Numbered from the stretch's first letter, positions 15,758 through 23,939 are shown. The stretch: DNA of 40,393 nucleotides from Pseudolactococcus chungangensis CAU 28 = DSM 22330 (GCF_002441885.1 NZ_JXJT01000021.1:1-40393), one strand, 5' to 3'. Made by a program: numbers and translations. Notes: generated from the sequence alone by a model not told the origin.

Positions 15758-16771
15758 ATGACAGAAACAAATTATGATGTTGTGATTGTAGGTGGTGGAC
15801 CATCTGGCCTTTATAGTAGTTTTTCGTGTGGTATCCGTGGTTTAAAAGTTAAGTTACTTGAAGCACGCGCAACACTTGGGGGCAGAATTCCCTTATATCA
15901 GGAAAATATCATCTGGGATTTAGGGGGCGCTCAAGGCAAGTTAGCGAGTGATATTGCAAACAATCTATTAGATGCTGCTCAGCAATTCTCACCAGATATT
16001 ACTTATAATCAACAAGTAAAGCACATCAAAAAAGAAGAAACCGGCTTTACCCTAACGACTCAAAGTGGGCAAGAATACCAATCAAAAACGGTTATTTTGG
16101 CATCAGCTTTAGGGATTATTCAGCCTAGAAAGCTGAAAATACCTGATACCTATGAAAATCTCCATTATCCTGTAAGTGAAGTGATTAACTTCAAGGCGTA
16201 TACGGGTCAAACCGTCCTTCTCTATGGCAATCCTGACTCCCTGTCTAGCTATGCCATTCTACTCAAACAAGTCGCTAAATCGGTAATTTTAGTCACGAAA
16301 AAAACAAATTTTCCAAATACCGAACATTTTGCGACAAATGTTACTGTCTTAACGCAAGTTGAGGTAAGCAATTTTGCATCGGAAGGAGACTTTATCTCTG
16401 CCGTTACCTTATCCGATGGACAGATTATTCCTGTTTCGCAAGTCTTGATTCATCTGGGTATGAAACGGGAAACCAACACAATCACATTTGAGAATTTTGA
16501 ATTAGAAACAGTTGACCAACATGGTCACGACTTCATTAAAAATAAAGCAGACACGACAACAAGTATTGAAGGTCTATATGTTGTTGGTGATTTAGGTAGC
16601 TATCCCGATAAAAACTATATGCTAGCGGCTTGTATGACAGAAGGCTCAAATGCAGCTGGCCAAGCTGCTCGTTATCTGTATAATACAGCAAGAGGACAAC
16701 TCATTGTTTCAACACATAATGACGTTTTTAAGACTAAAAACATAGACATGGTTTTGCAATACTTTTCTTGA
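15758..16771 (+). CDS. FAD-dependent oxidoreductase, ferredoxin/siderophore reductase-like, with degenerate NAD(P)H motif
   Basis: A 337-residue flavoprotein of the thioredoxin-reductase-like family without the CxxC pair, as in ferredoxin-NADP reductase type 2 (YumC) and the staphylococcal ferrisiderophore reductase IruO. The FAD motif GGGPSG lies at residues 12-17 and the C-terminal FAD motif at GLYVVGDLG. The second Rossmann motif, normally GxGxxA/G, reads YGNPDSLSSYAIL around Gly157, so canonical NAD(P)H binding is doubtful. It follows the siderophore-binding gene by 12 bases and ends at a terminator, so a role in releasing iron from imported chelate is likely. Confidence 0.75.
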   Translation: MTETNYDVVIVGGGPSGLYSSFSCGIRGLKVKLLEARATLGGRIPLYQENIIWDLGGAQGKLASDIANNLLDAAQQFSPDITYNQQVKHIKKEETGFTLTTQSGQEYQSKTVILASALGIIQPRKLKIPDTYENLHYPVSEVINFKAYTGQTVLLYGNPDSLSSYAILLKQVAKSVILVTKKTNFPNTEHFATNVTVLTQVEVSNFASEGDFISAVTLSDGQIIPVSQVLIHLGMKRETNTITFENFELETVDQHGHDFIKNKADTTTSIEGLYVVGDLGSYPDKNYMLAACMTEGSNAAGQAARYLYNTARGQLIVSTHNDVFKTKNIDMVLQYFS

Positions 16772-16776
16772 TAGTA

Positions 16777-16801
16777 AAGGACGCCCTAAGCGTCTTTTTT
16801 T
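16777..16801 (+). terminator. Terminator of the iron-uptake operon
   Basis: GACGC (16780-16784) pairs with GCGTC (16790-16794) around CCTAA, followed by seven T. Confidence 0.85.
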
Positions 16802-16809
16802 ACCATTCT

Positions 16810-16875
16810 TTTACATGATTTTTACAAAAAAACGGCAGAACTTTTACACAAGATTTGGTGATTCAGCGGTATAAT
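16810..16875 (+). promoter_or_regulatory. Pho-box promoter of the pst operon
   Basis: TTTACA occurs as direct repeats at 16810, 16821 and 16843, i.e. on an 11-base period with one slot skipped, as in PhoP/PhoB-type boxes. TATAAT follows at 16870-16875. A strong hairpin (GTAAGGCA/TGCCTAC) at 16878-16906 and a run of 13 A lie at the start of the predicted transcript. Confidence 0.65.
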
Positions 16876-17018
16876 TATTTTTGTAAGGCAATGGTGCCTA
16901 CAAAAAAAAAAAAATAATGACAAACATAAAAAAAATTAGTTCGCCTAAGCCTATCCAAGTTTGGACGATGAACGATTTTGATTTTAGTGGTCATTAGGTC
17001 TTGTAAAGGGAAAAAATC

Positions 17019-17894
17019 ATGAAAAAATCAGTTTTGATCGCAGCAGCAGCTGTTTCACTTTTTGCACTTGCAGCTTGCGGACAAAAATCTTCAGGCACAG
17101 CATCTTCTTCATCATCAACAGCTAAGTCAGAAAAAATCACTGTCGCAGGCTCAACAGCCTTGCAACCTTTGGTAGAAGCTAATGTTGAGAGCTTTACACA
17201 AGAGAACACTAACCTACAAATCACTGTTCAGGGTGGTGGTTCAGGTCTTGGTTTATCACAAGTCTCAAGTGGCGCGATTCAGATTGGGAATTCTGACCTT
17301 TTCGCGGAAGAAAAAGATGCTAGCTTAGCAGAAAAAGTTAAAGACCATAAAGTTGCTGTTGTAGGTTTTGCGCCAATTGTTAATAAAGACATCAAACTTG
17401 ATGGTTTGACAACTGATCAACTTAAATCGATCTTCTCAGGCAAAGTTAAGAACTGGAAAGAAGTCGGCGGGCAAGATCAAGCTATTACAGTGATCAACCG
17501 TGCTGAAGGTTCAGGCACACGCTTTAACTTTGAAAAATATGGTCTTGAAAACACACAAGTTGTTAAAGCAAGCGAACAAGATTCATCAGGTGCTGTTGTA
17601 CAAATGGTTTCACAAACACCAGGTGCGATTAGCTATGTTGCTTTCTCAAATATCAAAGACAGCGTTAAAGCACTTGAACTTGATGGTGTGAAACCAACTG
17701 AAAAAAATGTGGCAACAAATGACTGGAAAATCTGGTCTTACGAGCATATGTATACAGAAAAAGGCAACACAACAGATGGTCAAGAAAAATTCATCACTGC
17801 TGTGACAAAAAATAAAGCACTCCTTGAAAAATTAGGTTACCTCTCTATCGAAGATATGAAAGTCACTCGCGATCAAGATGGTAAAATCAAATAA
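17019..17894 (+). CDS. pstS: Phosphate ABC transporter substrate-binding lipoprotein 1
   Basis: A 291-residue PstS that binds phosphate outside the membrane. The lipobox LAAC gives Cys20, followed by a Ser/Thr-rich linker. Phosphate-binding loops are GSTALQPL, GGGSGLGLSQV and [27 protein letters not shown] is also typical. It is first in a pst cluster behind a promoter with Pho-box-like repeats. In L. lactis the two binding proteins are called PstF and PstE (from memory). A 338-base gap with a long hairpin (17946-18110) and a second Pho-type promoter precedes pstS2. Confidence 0.95.
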   Translation: MKKSVLIAAAAVSLFALAACGQKSSGTASSSSSTAKSEKITVAGSTALQPLVEANVESFTQENTNLQITVQGGGSGLGLSQVSSGAIQIGNSDLFAEEKDASLAEKVKDHKVAVVGFAPIVNKDIKLDGLTTDQLKSIFSGKVKNWKEVGGQDQAITVINRAEGSGTRFNFEKYGLENTQVVKASEQDSSGAVVQMVSQTPGAISYVAFSNIKDSVKALELDGVKPTEKNVATNDWKIWSYEHMYTEKGNTTDGQEKFITAVTKNKALLEKLGYLSIEDMKVTRDQDGKIK

Positions 17895-17945
17895 GACAAC
17901 TCATTAGCATTTCAAATCGTTCAATGTTCAAAATCAATACGGTAT

Positions 17946-18110
17946 TATACTCGTTCAAGCACAAAATCAAAACAGCTTTTGGCTAGTTTTAGTCAACTCT
18001 TCGTCAAGCATCCTTATCGTATACCTATACGTTTTCGGATGCTTTCCTTGATTTAACTAAAACTATCTCGAAATCTAGCGTTTTGATTTGATACTTGAGT
18101 GAGTATAACG
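17946..18110 (+). repeat. Long hairpin element A
   Basis: About 165 bases form one long imperfect hairpin. Paired blocks include TAGTTTTAGT with ACTAAAACTA, GCATCC with GGATGC and CAAAATCAAAAC with GTTTTGATTTG; the tip is CGTATACCTATACG (18018-18031). The left shoulder CTTTTGGCTA (17976-17985) with TTCGT 24 bases on is shared with elements B-D. No T tract follows, so it is not a simple terminator. Confidence 0.8.
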
Positions 18111-18162
18111 ATGCAAGTTTGACCTTTCAAATTTGCTAATACATAGCAAAACCTCCAAAGTT

Positions 18163-18205
18163 TTTACACAAAATTTACATTTATCCACGACATAAATGTT
18201 AAAAT
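18163..18205 (+). promoter_or_regulatory. Second Pho-box promoter, before pstS2
   Basis: TTTACA at 18163 and 18174 (11-base period), then extended -10 TGTTAAAAT (18197-18205). The distance from the last TTTACA to the -10 (26 bases start to start) is close to that at pstS1 (27). Confidence 0.6.
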
Positions 18206-18232
18206 AGAAGTATTGAACGATTTGGAGGAGTT

Positions 18233-19093
18233 ATGAGGAGAAAGATAGTGCTTTTGGCCTCAGCCTTGGTAGTCCTTGCGACATTATCAGGTTGTGCTAA
18301 GTGGATAGATAAAGGTGAATCAATTACGGCTGTAGGATCTAGTGCCTTACAGCCTTTAGTTGAGTCTGCCGCTGAAACATTTGCCCAAGAAAATCCAGGA
18401 AAATTTATTAATGTTCAGGGTGGTGGTTCGGGAACTGGCTTATCACAAGTTCAGTCTGGGGCTGTTCAAATTGGTAATTCGGACTTATTCGCTGAGGAAA
18501 AAGATGGGATTGATGCTAAAAAATTGGTCGATCATAAGGTTGCAGTCGTCGGGATTGCACCGATTGTCAATAAAAAAGTAGGCATTAAGGCTTTAACAAC
18601 AGATCAGCTACGTCAAATTTTTACTGGTGAAATTAGGAACTGGAAAGAAGTTGGCGGCAAAGATCAGAAAATTGTCTTGATCAATAGAGCTACAGGTTCT
18701 GGTACACGTGCAACATTTGAGCGCTGGATTATGGATGGCAAACCAGCCAAAAACTCTCAAGAGCAGGATTCATCTGGTATGGTTAAATCTATTGTTGCGC
18801 AAACTCCAGGTGCGATCAGCTACCTTGCTTTTTCAAATATAGATACATCAGTGACAAAAATTTCACTTGATGGGTACGCTCCAACTACGGCCAATGTTGC
18901 CGATAACAGCTGGCCGATTTGGGCGTATGAGCATATGTATACCAAAGGCCAACCTAATAGTCTGACAAAAACATTTTTAGATTTTGTCTTGTCTGATACA
19001 GTTCAAGACAGTCTTGTTCAAAAAATGGGGTATATTTCTGTCAATCAGATGCACGTGGAACGTGATGCTGATGGTCATATCACTACAAAATAA
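18233..19093 (+). CDS. pstS: Phosphate ABC transporter substrate-binding lipoprotein 2
   Basis: A 286-residue PstS paralogue of the preceding binding protein, with lipobox LSGC (Cys21) and no Ser-rich linker. Phosphate loops are [19 protein letters not shown] and [12 protein letters not shown]. It shares long stretches with copy 1, such as the [12 protein letters not shown] and DHKVAVVG segments. It has a GGAGGAG ribosome site and its own Pho-type promoter, so the two binding proteins may be expressed at different levels; perhaps they differ in affinity. The permease genes follow after a 244-base gap carrying hairpin B. Confidence 0.95.
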   Translation: MRRKIVLLASALVVLATLSGCAKWIDKGESITAVGSSALQPLVESAAETFAQENPGKFINVQGGGSGTGLSQVQSGAVQIGNSDLFAEEKDGIDAKKLVDHKVAVVGIAPIVNKKVGIKALTTDQLRQIFTGEIRNWKEVGGKDQKIVLINRATGSGTRATFERWIMDGKPAKNSQEQDSSGMVKSIVAQTPGAISYLAFSNIDTSVTKISLDGYAPTTANVADNSWPIWAYEHMYTKGQPNSLTKTFLDFVLSDTVQDSLVQKMGYISVNQMHVERDADGHITTK

Positions 19094-19100
19094 AATAATA

Positions 19101-19130
19101 TTGCCTAACGCTTAAATGAGGGGATATAAT
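19101..19130 (+). promoter_or_regulatory. Possible internal promoter before pstC
   Basis: TTGCCT, 18 bases, TATAAT. It could give basal expression of pstC onward independent of the pstS promoters. Confidence 0.4.
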
Positions 19131-19162
19131 GAGGCTTGTATGCTGAATCCTCTCAACACTGA

Positions 19163-19316
19163 AGGACATTTCTAAAAAATCGGACTTGTGACTTTTGGCT
19201 AAATTTTCCGATAACTTCGTTAGAGCTCTGCACCGTGCAAACGCACGCCTTGTCGCTTTGCCTCGCTCTCGAAAAATTTATCTCAAAAAACACAAGAGTA
19301 TTTTCTAGAGATGCCC
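19163..19316 (+). repeat. Long hairpin element B
   Basis: About 154 bases. Outer arms GGACATTTCTA and TAGAGATGCCC, middle AAATTTTC with GAAAAATTT, AGAGC with GCTCT, tip CGTGC-AAAC-GCACG (19234-19247). The left shoulder CTTTTGGCTA (19192-19201) with TTCGT 24 bases on matches elements A and C although the tip differs. Confidence 0.7.
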
Positions 19317-19337
19317 TTAATATAGAAATTAAATCGA

Positions 19338-20261
19338 ATGAAAAAAGAAAATATTCAAGAAAAGTTACTTTCTAAATCAAAAAATTCCCAACTAGAGAAA
19401 TTTGGCAAGACAATTACCTTCTTTTGTATTGCTGTGATTGTCTTTGTTGTTGCTATGATTTTCTTCTTTGTCGCACAAAAAGGGTTCTCAACCTTTTTTG
19501 TTGACAAGATTAATCCATTCAAATTCTTATTTGGGACGACTTGGAATCCATCAGAGCTTGGTCCTGATGGCAAACCTTTAGTTGGTGCACTACCGATGAT
19601 TACTGGGTCACTTATCGTGACGGTTTTGTCAGCGATTTTGGCGACACCTTTTGCAATTGGTGCTGCCGTCTTTATGACAGAAATCTCACCAAATCGTGGT
19701 GCTAAATTATTGCAACCAGTTATTGAATTATTGGTTGGTATTCCGTCTGTTGTTTATGGCTTTATCGGTTTGACAGTCGTTGTACCAGCTATTCGTGCTG
19801 TCTTTGGCGGAACTGGTTTTGGTCTTTTATCGGGTATCTTCGTCCTTTTTGTTATGATTTTACCAACCGTTACTTCCATGACAGTGGATGCTATGAAAGC
19901 TGTGCCTAACTTTTATAAAGAAGCTTCACTCGGTTTAGGCGCAACACGATGGCAAACAATTTGGCGTGTCTTACTTCGTGCAGCAGCACCTGGTATTCTA
20001 ACCGCTGTCGTATTTGGCATGGCTAGAGCCTTTGGTGAAGCCTTGGCCATTCAGATGGTTGTTGGTAATGCCGCAATTTTGCCAACAAGTTTGACATCTC
20101 CTGCGTCAACTCTGACTTCTGTCTTGACGCAAGGTATCGGAAATACGATCATGGGTACAGTTCAAAATAATGTTTTATGGTCACTCGCATTGATTTTATT
20201 GCTCATGTCTTTATTATTTAACATCGGAATGCGCGCTATTGCGAAGAGAGGAAGCTTATAA
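19338..20261 (+). CDS. pstC: Phosphate ABC transporter permease PstC
   Basis: A 307-residue inner-membrane subunit with about six helices. The N-terminal helix (residues ~26-48) is followed by the WNPSELGPDGKPLVGALPM loop, then the core with LLVGIPSVVYGFIGL and the EAA-type ATPase contact KEASLGLGATRWQTIWRVLL. It forms the phosphate channel with PstA, whose ATG overlaps its stop codon (TAATG). Called PstD in L. lactis nomenclature, if that naming applies. No strong ribosome site is seen before the ATG; the upstream gap is filled by hairpin B. Confidence 0.95.
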   Translation: MKKENIQEKLLSKSKNSQLEKFGKTITFFCIAVIVFVVAMIFFFVAQKGFSTFFVDKINPFKFLFGTTWNPSELGPDGKPLVGALPMITGSLIVTVLSAILATPFAIGAAVFMTEISPNRGAKLLQPVIELLVGIPSVVYGFIGLTVVVPAIRAVFGGTGFGLLSGIFVLFVMILPTVTSMTVDAMKAVPNFYKEASLGLGATRWQTIWRVLLRAAAPGILTAVVFGMARAFGEALAIQMVVGNAAILPTSLTSPASTLTSVLTQGIGNTIMGTVQNNVLWSLALILLLMSLLFNIGMRAIAKRGSL

Positions 20262-21148
20262 TGAATCCTAAAAAAGTTGATAAAATGGCAACAAGTGTCC
20301 TCTATATTATTTCTGGCATTATCGTTGTCATTCTGGCGTCTTTATTGCTCTATATTCTCGTTCGAGGGGTGCCACATATTTCTTGGCATTTCTTGACGAG
20401 TCCCTCAAAAGCCTATGAAGTAGGCGGTGGGATTGGTATTCAGCTCTTTAACAGTATCTTCTTACTTGTGATTACGATGATTATTTCATTTCCATTATCA
20501 CTCGGTGCGGGAATTTATTTATCTGAATATGCCAATCAAAAATCTTGGGTGACTAATTTGGTTAGAACATCAATTGAAATTTTGAGTTCATTACCATCAG
20601 TTGTTGTAGGTTTGTTTGGTTTCTTGATTTTTGTTGTTCAGTTTGGTTATGGTTTCTCGATTATCTCAGGTGCTTTAGCCTTGACCGTTTTTAATCTCCC
20701 TTTGATGACGCGTAATGTCGAAGAATCGCTAAAAGCGGTGCATCATACGCAACGTGAGGGTGGTTTAGCGCTTGGCTTATCGCGGTGGGAAACAGTCTTA
20801 CACGTGATTGTACCAGAAGCCTTGCCAGGTATCGTGACAGGCGTTGTCTTGTCATCTGGCCGTATCTTCGGTGAAGCAGCAGCGCTAATCTATACAGCAG
20901 GTCAATCTGCTCCTGCCCTTGACTGGTCAAACTGGAACCCTATGTCAGTTAGCTCACCTATTTCTATTTTCCGTCAAGCAGAAACTTTGGCTGTTCATAT
21001 CTGGAAAGTCAACGGCGAAGGCACTGTACCAGATGGTGCAGCAGTCTCTGCAGGTGCGAGTGCTGTCCTCATTATCTTTGTTCTTTTGTTTAATTTCGGA
21101 GCACGCTTTATCGGCAAGAAAAATCATAGCAAATTGACAGCATCATAA
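20261..21148 (+). CDS. pstA: Phosphate ABC transporter permease PstA
   Basis: A 295-residue partner of PstC with about six helices. Features are the GGGIGIQLFNSIFLLVITM segment (written here only in part), LSSLPSVVVGLFGFLIF, the loop REGGLALGLSRWETVLHVIVPEALPG split around ALGLSRWE, and the conserved FGEAAALIYTAG. Translation is coupled to pstC by a one-base overlap. A 279-base gap with hairpin C and a shorter repeat separates it from the first ATPase gene. Confidence 0.95.
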   Translation: MNPKKVDKMATSVLYIISGIIVVILASLLLYILVRGVPHISWHFLTSPSKAYEVGGGIGIQLFNSIFLLVITMIISFPLSLGAGIYLSEYANQKSWVTNLVRTSIEILSSLPSVVVGLFGFLIFVVQFGYGFSIISGALALTVFNLPLMTRNVEESLKAVHHTQREGGLALGLSRWETVLHVIVPEALPGIVTGVVLSSGRIFGEAAALIYTAGQSAPALDWSNWNPMSVSSPISIFRQAETLAVHIWKVNGEGTVPDGAAVSAGASAVLIIFVLLFNFGARFIGKKNHSKLTAS

Positions 21149-21158
21149 AATAGCAAGA

Positions 21159-21417
21159 AAGACTTTGAGCGGACGTTATACGCCTTCAAGTACAAAATCA
21201 GAAAGCTTTTGCCTAATTTTAGCCAACTCATCGTCAAACGTTCTTAACGTACATCTATACGCTTGCGAATGTTTTCCTTGATTTGTCTAAAATTAGTACA
21301 AAATCTTGTGTTTTGATTTTATACTTGAATGCGTATGTTTGCGAATGACCTTGCTTGGCAGGAGCGTAAGCGGAGGTCAAGTTTCAAGATTTCTCGTTGT
21401 GAAATCTAAGAAAGGAA
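21159..21417 (+). repeat. Intercistronic repeat interrupted by hairpin C (long form)
   Basis: GAGCGGACGT (21167-21176) on the left and CCTTGCTTGG (21349-21358), GTCAAGTTTCAAG (21376-21388), hairpin GATTTC/GAAATC, then AGAAAGG on the right repeat the blocks at 14610-14698. Between the first two blocks the siderophore copy has only a few bases, whereas here there are about 170 bases of long hairpin. ACCT-GCTT can also pair with AAGC-AGGT within the right part. Confidence 0.65.
21172..21341 (+). repeat. Long hairpin element C
   Basis: About 170 bases. Outer arms TTATACGCCTTCAAGTA and TACTTGAATGCGTATG, middle CTAATTTTAG with CTAAAATTAG, AAACGTTC with GAATGTTT, tip CGTACATCTATACG. The left shoulder CTTTTGCCTA (21206-21215) is followed by ATCGT at the same 24-base distance as in A and B. 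Confidence 0.8.
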
Positions 21418-21427
21418 CAACACTAGT

Positions 21428-22231
21428 ATGGCAACTTATGATTGGCAAGAACGTCATATCATTGGCCTTGATGGTCGTGAGATAGCCCTTGAAACGAAAG
21501 ATTTACACGTTTTTTATGGCAGTAACGAATCCATTAAAGGGATCGATATGAAGTTTGAAAAAAATAAAATCACTGCTTTGATAGGACCTTCTGGGTCTGG
21601 TAAATCAACTTACCTGCGCAGTTTGAATCGGATGAATGATACGATTGCGATTGCAAAAGTAACAGGTGAGATTAACTATCAAGGTGTTGATGTGAACAAA
21701 GAAAACGTCAATGTTTATGAAATGCGTAAGCATATCGGGATGGTTTTCCAACGTCCCAATCCTTTTTCAAAATCAATTTATCGTAATATTACTTTTGCGC
21801 TTGAGCGTCAAGGTATTAAAGATAAAAAAACACTGGATGAGATTGTTGAAACATCTCTTAAGCAAGCGGCACTTTGGGATCAGGTGAAAGATGACTTAGA
21901 TAAGTCTGCTTTAGCACTTTCAGGTGGTCAGCAACAGCGTCTATGTATTGCGCGTGCGATTGCGGTTAAACCAGATATTTTATTGATGGATGAACCAGCA
22001 TCAGCGCTAGATCCGATTTCAACGATGCAGCTAGAAGAAACGATGATGACACTCAAAGAAAATTATACAATCATTATCGTGACGCATAATATGCAACAAG
22101 CAGCGCGTGCAAGTGATTATACTGGATTTTTCTATTCAGGTGATTTAATCGAATATGATAAAACAGCAAAAATATTTACGCGCCCTGAGCTAAAATCTAC
22201 TGGGGATTATGTATCAGGACATTTCGGTTAA
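21428..22231 (+). CDS. pstB: Phosphate ABC transporter ATPase PstB, copy 1
   Basis: A 267-residue ABC ATPase that energises phosphate import. Walker [10 protein letters not shown] (residues 53-61), SLNRMNDTI after it as in all PstB, Q-loop GMVFQRPNPF, signature [15 protein letters not shown], Walker B ILLMDEPASALDPIS and switch His in VTHNMQQA. It has a 15-residue N-terminal extension relative to copy 2 and PASALD rather than PTSALD. The ribosome site is AGAAAGGA within the repeat element. Two PstB copies in tandem are usual in lactococci and streptococci. Confidence 0.95.
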   Translation: MATYDWQERHIIGLDGREIALETKDLHVFYGSNESIKGIDMKFEKNKITALIGPSGSGKSTYLRSLNRMNDTIAIAKVTGEINYQGVDVNKENVNVYEMRKHIGMVFQRPNPFSKSIYRNITFALERQGIKDKKTLDEIVETSLKQAALWDQVKDDLDKSALALSGGQQQRLCIARAIAVKPDILLMDEPASALDPISTMQLEETMMTLKENYTIIIVTHNMQQAARASDYTGFFYSGDLIEYDKTAKIFTRPELKSTGDYVSGHFG

Positions 22232-22311
22232 AATGTTGGGTCGCATGGTTGAAGACCTTAAAATGTCAAGAGACGATTAATGCGCCTGACCAATAAGATT
22301 AAGGAAACATT
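22232..22311 (+). other. Hairpin in the gap between the pstB genes
   Basis: GGTCGCAT (from 22239) can pair with ATGC...GACC near 22280-22291. It has no T tract; a possible mRNA stability hairpin. Confidence 0.35.
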
Positions 22312-23070
22312 ATGACAGAACCTATTTTACAAGTGAAAGATTTATCGCTTTTCTATGGCAAAAAGCAATCATTATTTGATATCAACATGGATTTTTATCC
22401 GGGTGAGATCACTGCCTTGATTGGCCCATCAGGATCAGGGAAATCGACACTTTTACGCTCAATTAATCGGATGAATGATTTAGTTCCCTCAGCTAAAGTG
22501 ACGGGAAAAATCATGTATAAGGATAGTGATATTTACAGCCCAAAAACAGATATGGTTGAGCTGCGTAAGGAAATCGGCATGGTTTTCCAACAGCCTAACC
22601 CGTTCCCTTTTTCTATCTACGAAAATGTGATTTATGGCTTGCGACTTAAAGGTATCAAAGACAAGGCGATTTTAGATGAAGCAGTTGAGGAGTCATTGAA
22701 AGCTGCTAATGTTTGGGATGAAGTCAAGGATAAGCTACATAGTTCAGCGCTTGGTCTCTCAGGTGGTCAGCAGCAACGTGTTTGTATTGCTCGGGTTCTA
22801 GCTGTCAATCCTGATATTCTCTTGCTAGATGAACCGACATCAGCACTTGACCCAATTTCCTCTGGTAAAATTGAGACAATGCTGTTAGACTTAAAAGAGA
22901 GATATACGATTTTAATCGTGACACACTCAATGCAGCAAGCCAGTCGAATTTCTGATCGGACAGCCTTTTTCTTAAATGGTGAACTGATCGAGTACGATAA
23001 AACTAAGAAAATTTTCTTGGATCCAAAAGAACAGTCAACATCGGACTATGTGACGGGTAAATTTGGTTAA
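22312..23070 (+). CDS. pstB: Phosphate ABC transporter ATPase PstB, copy 2
   Basis: A 252-residue PstB paralogue. Walker [10 protein letters not shown] (residues 38-46) is followed by [13 protein letters not shown], the Q-loop is [13 protein letters not shown], the signature [15 protein letters not shown], Walker [16 protein letters not shown] and the switch His VTHSMQQA. All catalytic residues are intact, as in copy 1, so the two could form a heterodimer or serve alternately. phoU follows after 62 bases, which contain an AGCGTGT/ATACGCT hairpin. Confidence 0.95.
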   Translation: MTEPILQVKDLSLFYGKKQSLFDINMDFYPGEITALIGPSGSGKSTLLRSINRMNDLVPSAKVTGKIMYKDSDIYSPKTDMVELRKEIGMVFQQPNPFPFSIYENVIYGLRLKGIKDKAILDEAVEESLKAANVWDEVKDKLHSSALGLSGGQQQRVCIARVLAVNPDILLLDEPTSALDPISSGKIETMLLDLKERYTILIVTHSMQQASRISDRTAFFLNGELIEYDKTKKIFLDPKEQSTSDYVTGKFG

Positions 23071-23132
23071 GCGTGTACCATCATACGCTGATTTAAAAAC
23101 TCGTCTTAAAGACCTACTAAGAAAGGAATGAT

Positions 23133-23786
23133 ATGTTAAGAACACAATTTGAAGAAGAACTTAATAAATTGCACAACCAGTTTTATTCGATGGGCACGCA
23201 AGTGTCTGCTCAAGTCAACCGTTCTGTCCGTGCTTTCGTCAGTCATGATCGTGATTTGGCAGAAGAAGTGATTGAAGCTGACCAACAAATCAATGATCAA
23301 GAAACAAAATTGGAAACTAAGTCATTAGAAATGATTGCTTTACAACAACCAGTCTCACATGATTTGCGGACAATTATCACTGTTTTGAAAGCCTCTTCAG
23401 ACTTAGAACGTATGGGTGACCACGCAGTTTCTATCGCCAAAGCAACGATTAGCCTGAAAGGTGAAGAACGTATCCATGTCGTTGAAGAAGATATTTCACT
23501 CATGGGTGAACGTGTCAAATCAATCGTGGATGCGGCACTCAACGCCTACATTCAAGGTGATGCTGAGCGCGCGCGCGAAATCGCCCATTGGGATGACACA
23601 GTTGACCAAATGTATGGTGAAATTCAAAACAAGACATTATCAGCTATGGAAGAAAATAAAGAAACGATTACAACAGGTAAAGACTATTTGTTGACAATCA
23701 TGTACCTGAAGCGGATTAGCGATTACGCTAAAAATCTGTGTGAGTGGATTGTTTATCTGAAAACTGGTAAGATCGTTGAATTATAA
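23133..23786 (+). CDS. phoU: Phosphate signalling protein PhoU
   Basis: A 217-residue all-helical cytoplasmic protein with two PhoU three-helix repeats. Metal-binding family motifs are in the first repeat (VIEADQQINDQETKLE, then SSDLERMGDHAVSIAKA) and the second (MYLKRISDYAKNLCEW). PhoU links the Pst transporter to the phosphate two-component system and damps uptake when phosphate is ample. As last gene of the operon behind the ATPases it is in its usual place. The ribosome site is AGAAAGGA. A strong terminator follows. Confidence 0.95.
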   Translation: MLRTQFEEELNKLHNQFYSMGTQVSAQVNRSVRAFVSHDRDLAEEVIEADQQINDQETKLETKSLEMIALQQPVSHDLRTIITVLKASSDLERMGDHAVSIAKATISLKGEERIHVVEEDISLMGERVKSIVDAALNAYIQGDAERAREIAHWDDTVDQMYGEIQNKTLSAMEENKETITTGKDYLLTIMYLKRISDYAKNLCEWIVYLKTGKIVEL

Positions 23787-23799
23787 AATTCAAAAAACT

Positions 23800-23838
23800 A
23801 ATACAATTGCTTTGTACTCAAAGCAGTTGTATTTTTTT
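23800..23838 (+). terminator. Terminator of the pst-phoU operon
   Basis: AATACAATTGCTTTG pairs with CAAAGCAGTTGTATT around TACT (one G-T pair), followed by a T tract. Confidence 0.92.
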
Positions 23839-23889
23839 GTATTGTTTTTTATCAATTGTTAATTTTTGATGTGATTGTAGATGGATTAG

Positions 23890-23939
23890 ATCATAAAAGC
23901 TATTTTCGACTGTAGTTTATGATAAAATAACAAATAGCT
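23890..23939. promoter_or_regulatory. Overlapping inverted repeats at the promoter of the ion permease
   Basis: ATCATAAA (23890-23897) pairs with TTTATGAT (23916-23923), and AGCTATTT (23898-23905) pairs with AAATAGCT (23932-23939). Both repeats are perfect over 8 bases and overlap a TATGAT/TAAAAT -10 region, as expected of an operator. Confidence 0.45.

Larger units (their letters stand above)
17895..18232 (+). other. Gap between the two pstS genes
   Basis: No credible ORF. It holds long hairpin A (17946-18110) and the pstS2 promoter with two TTTACA repeats (18163-18205). Confidence 0.7.

Noticed and set aside
16878-16906. Hairpin before pstS1 as a terminator
   Set aside because: It is followed by A, not T, on the forward strand, and lies at the start of the predicted pst transcript.
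20691-20930. 79-residue reverse ORF inside pstA
   Set aside because: Antisense shadow of a conserved permease region without its own start signals.
17895-21427. Long repeats in pst gaps read as a CRISPR array
   Set aside because: Copies are imperfect, long, each hairpin-forming and far apart; there are no regular spacers or cas genes.
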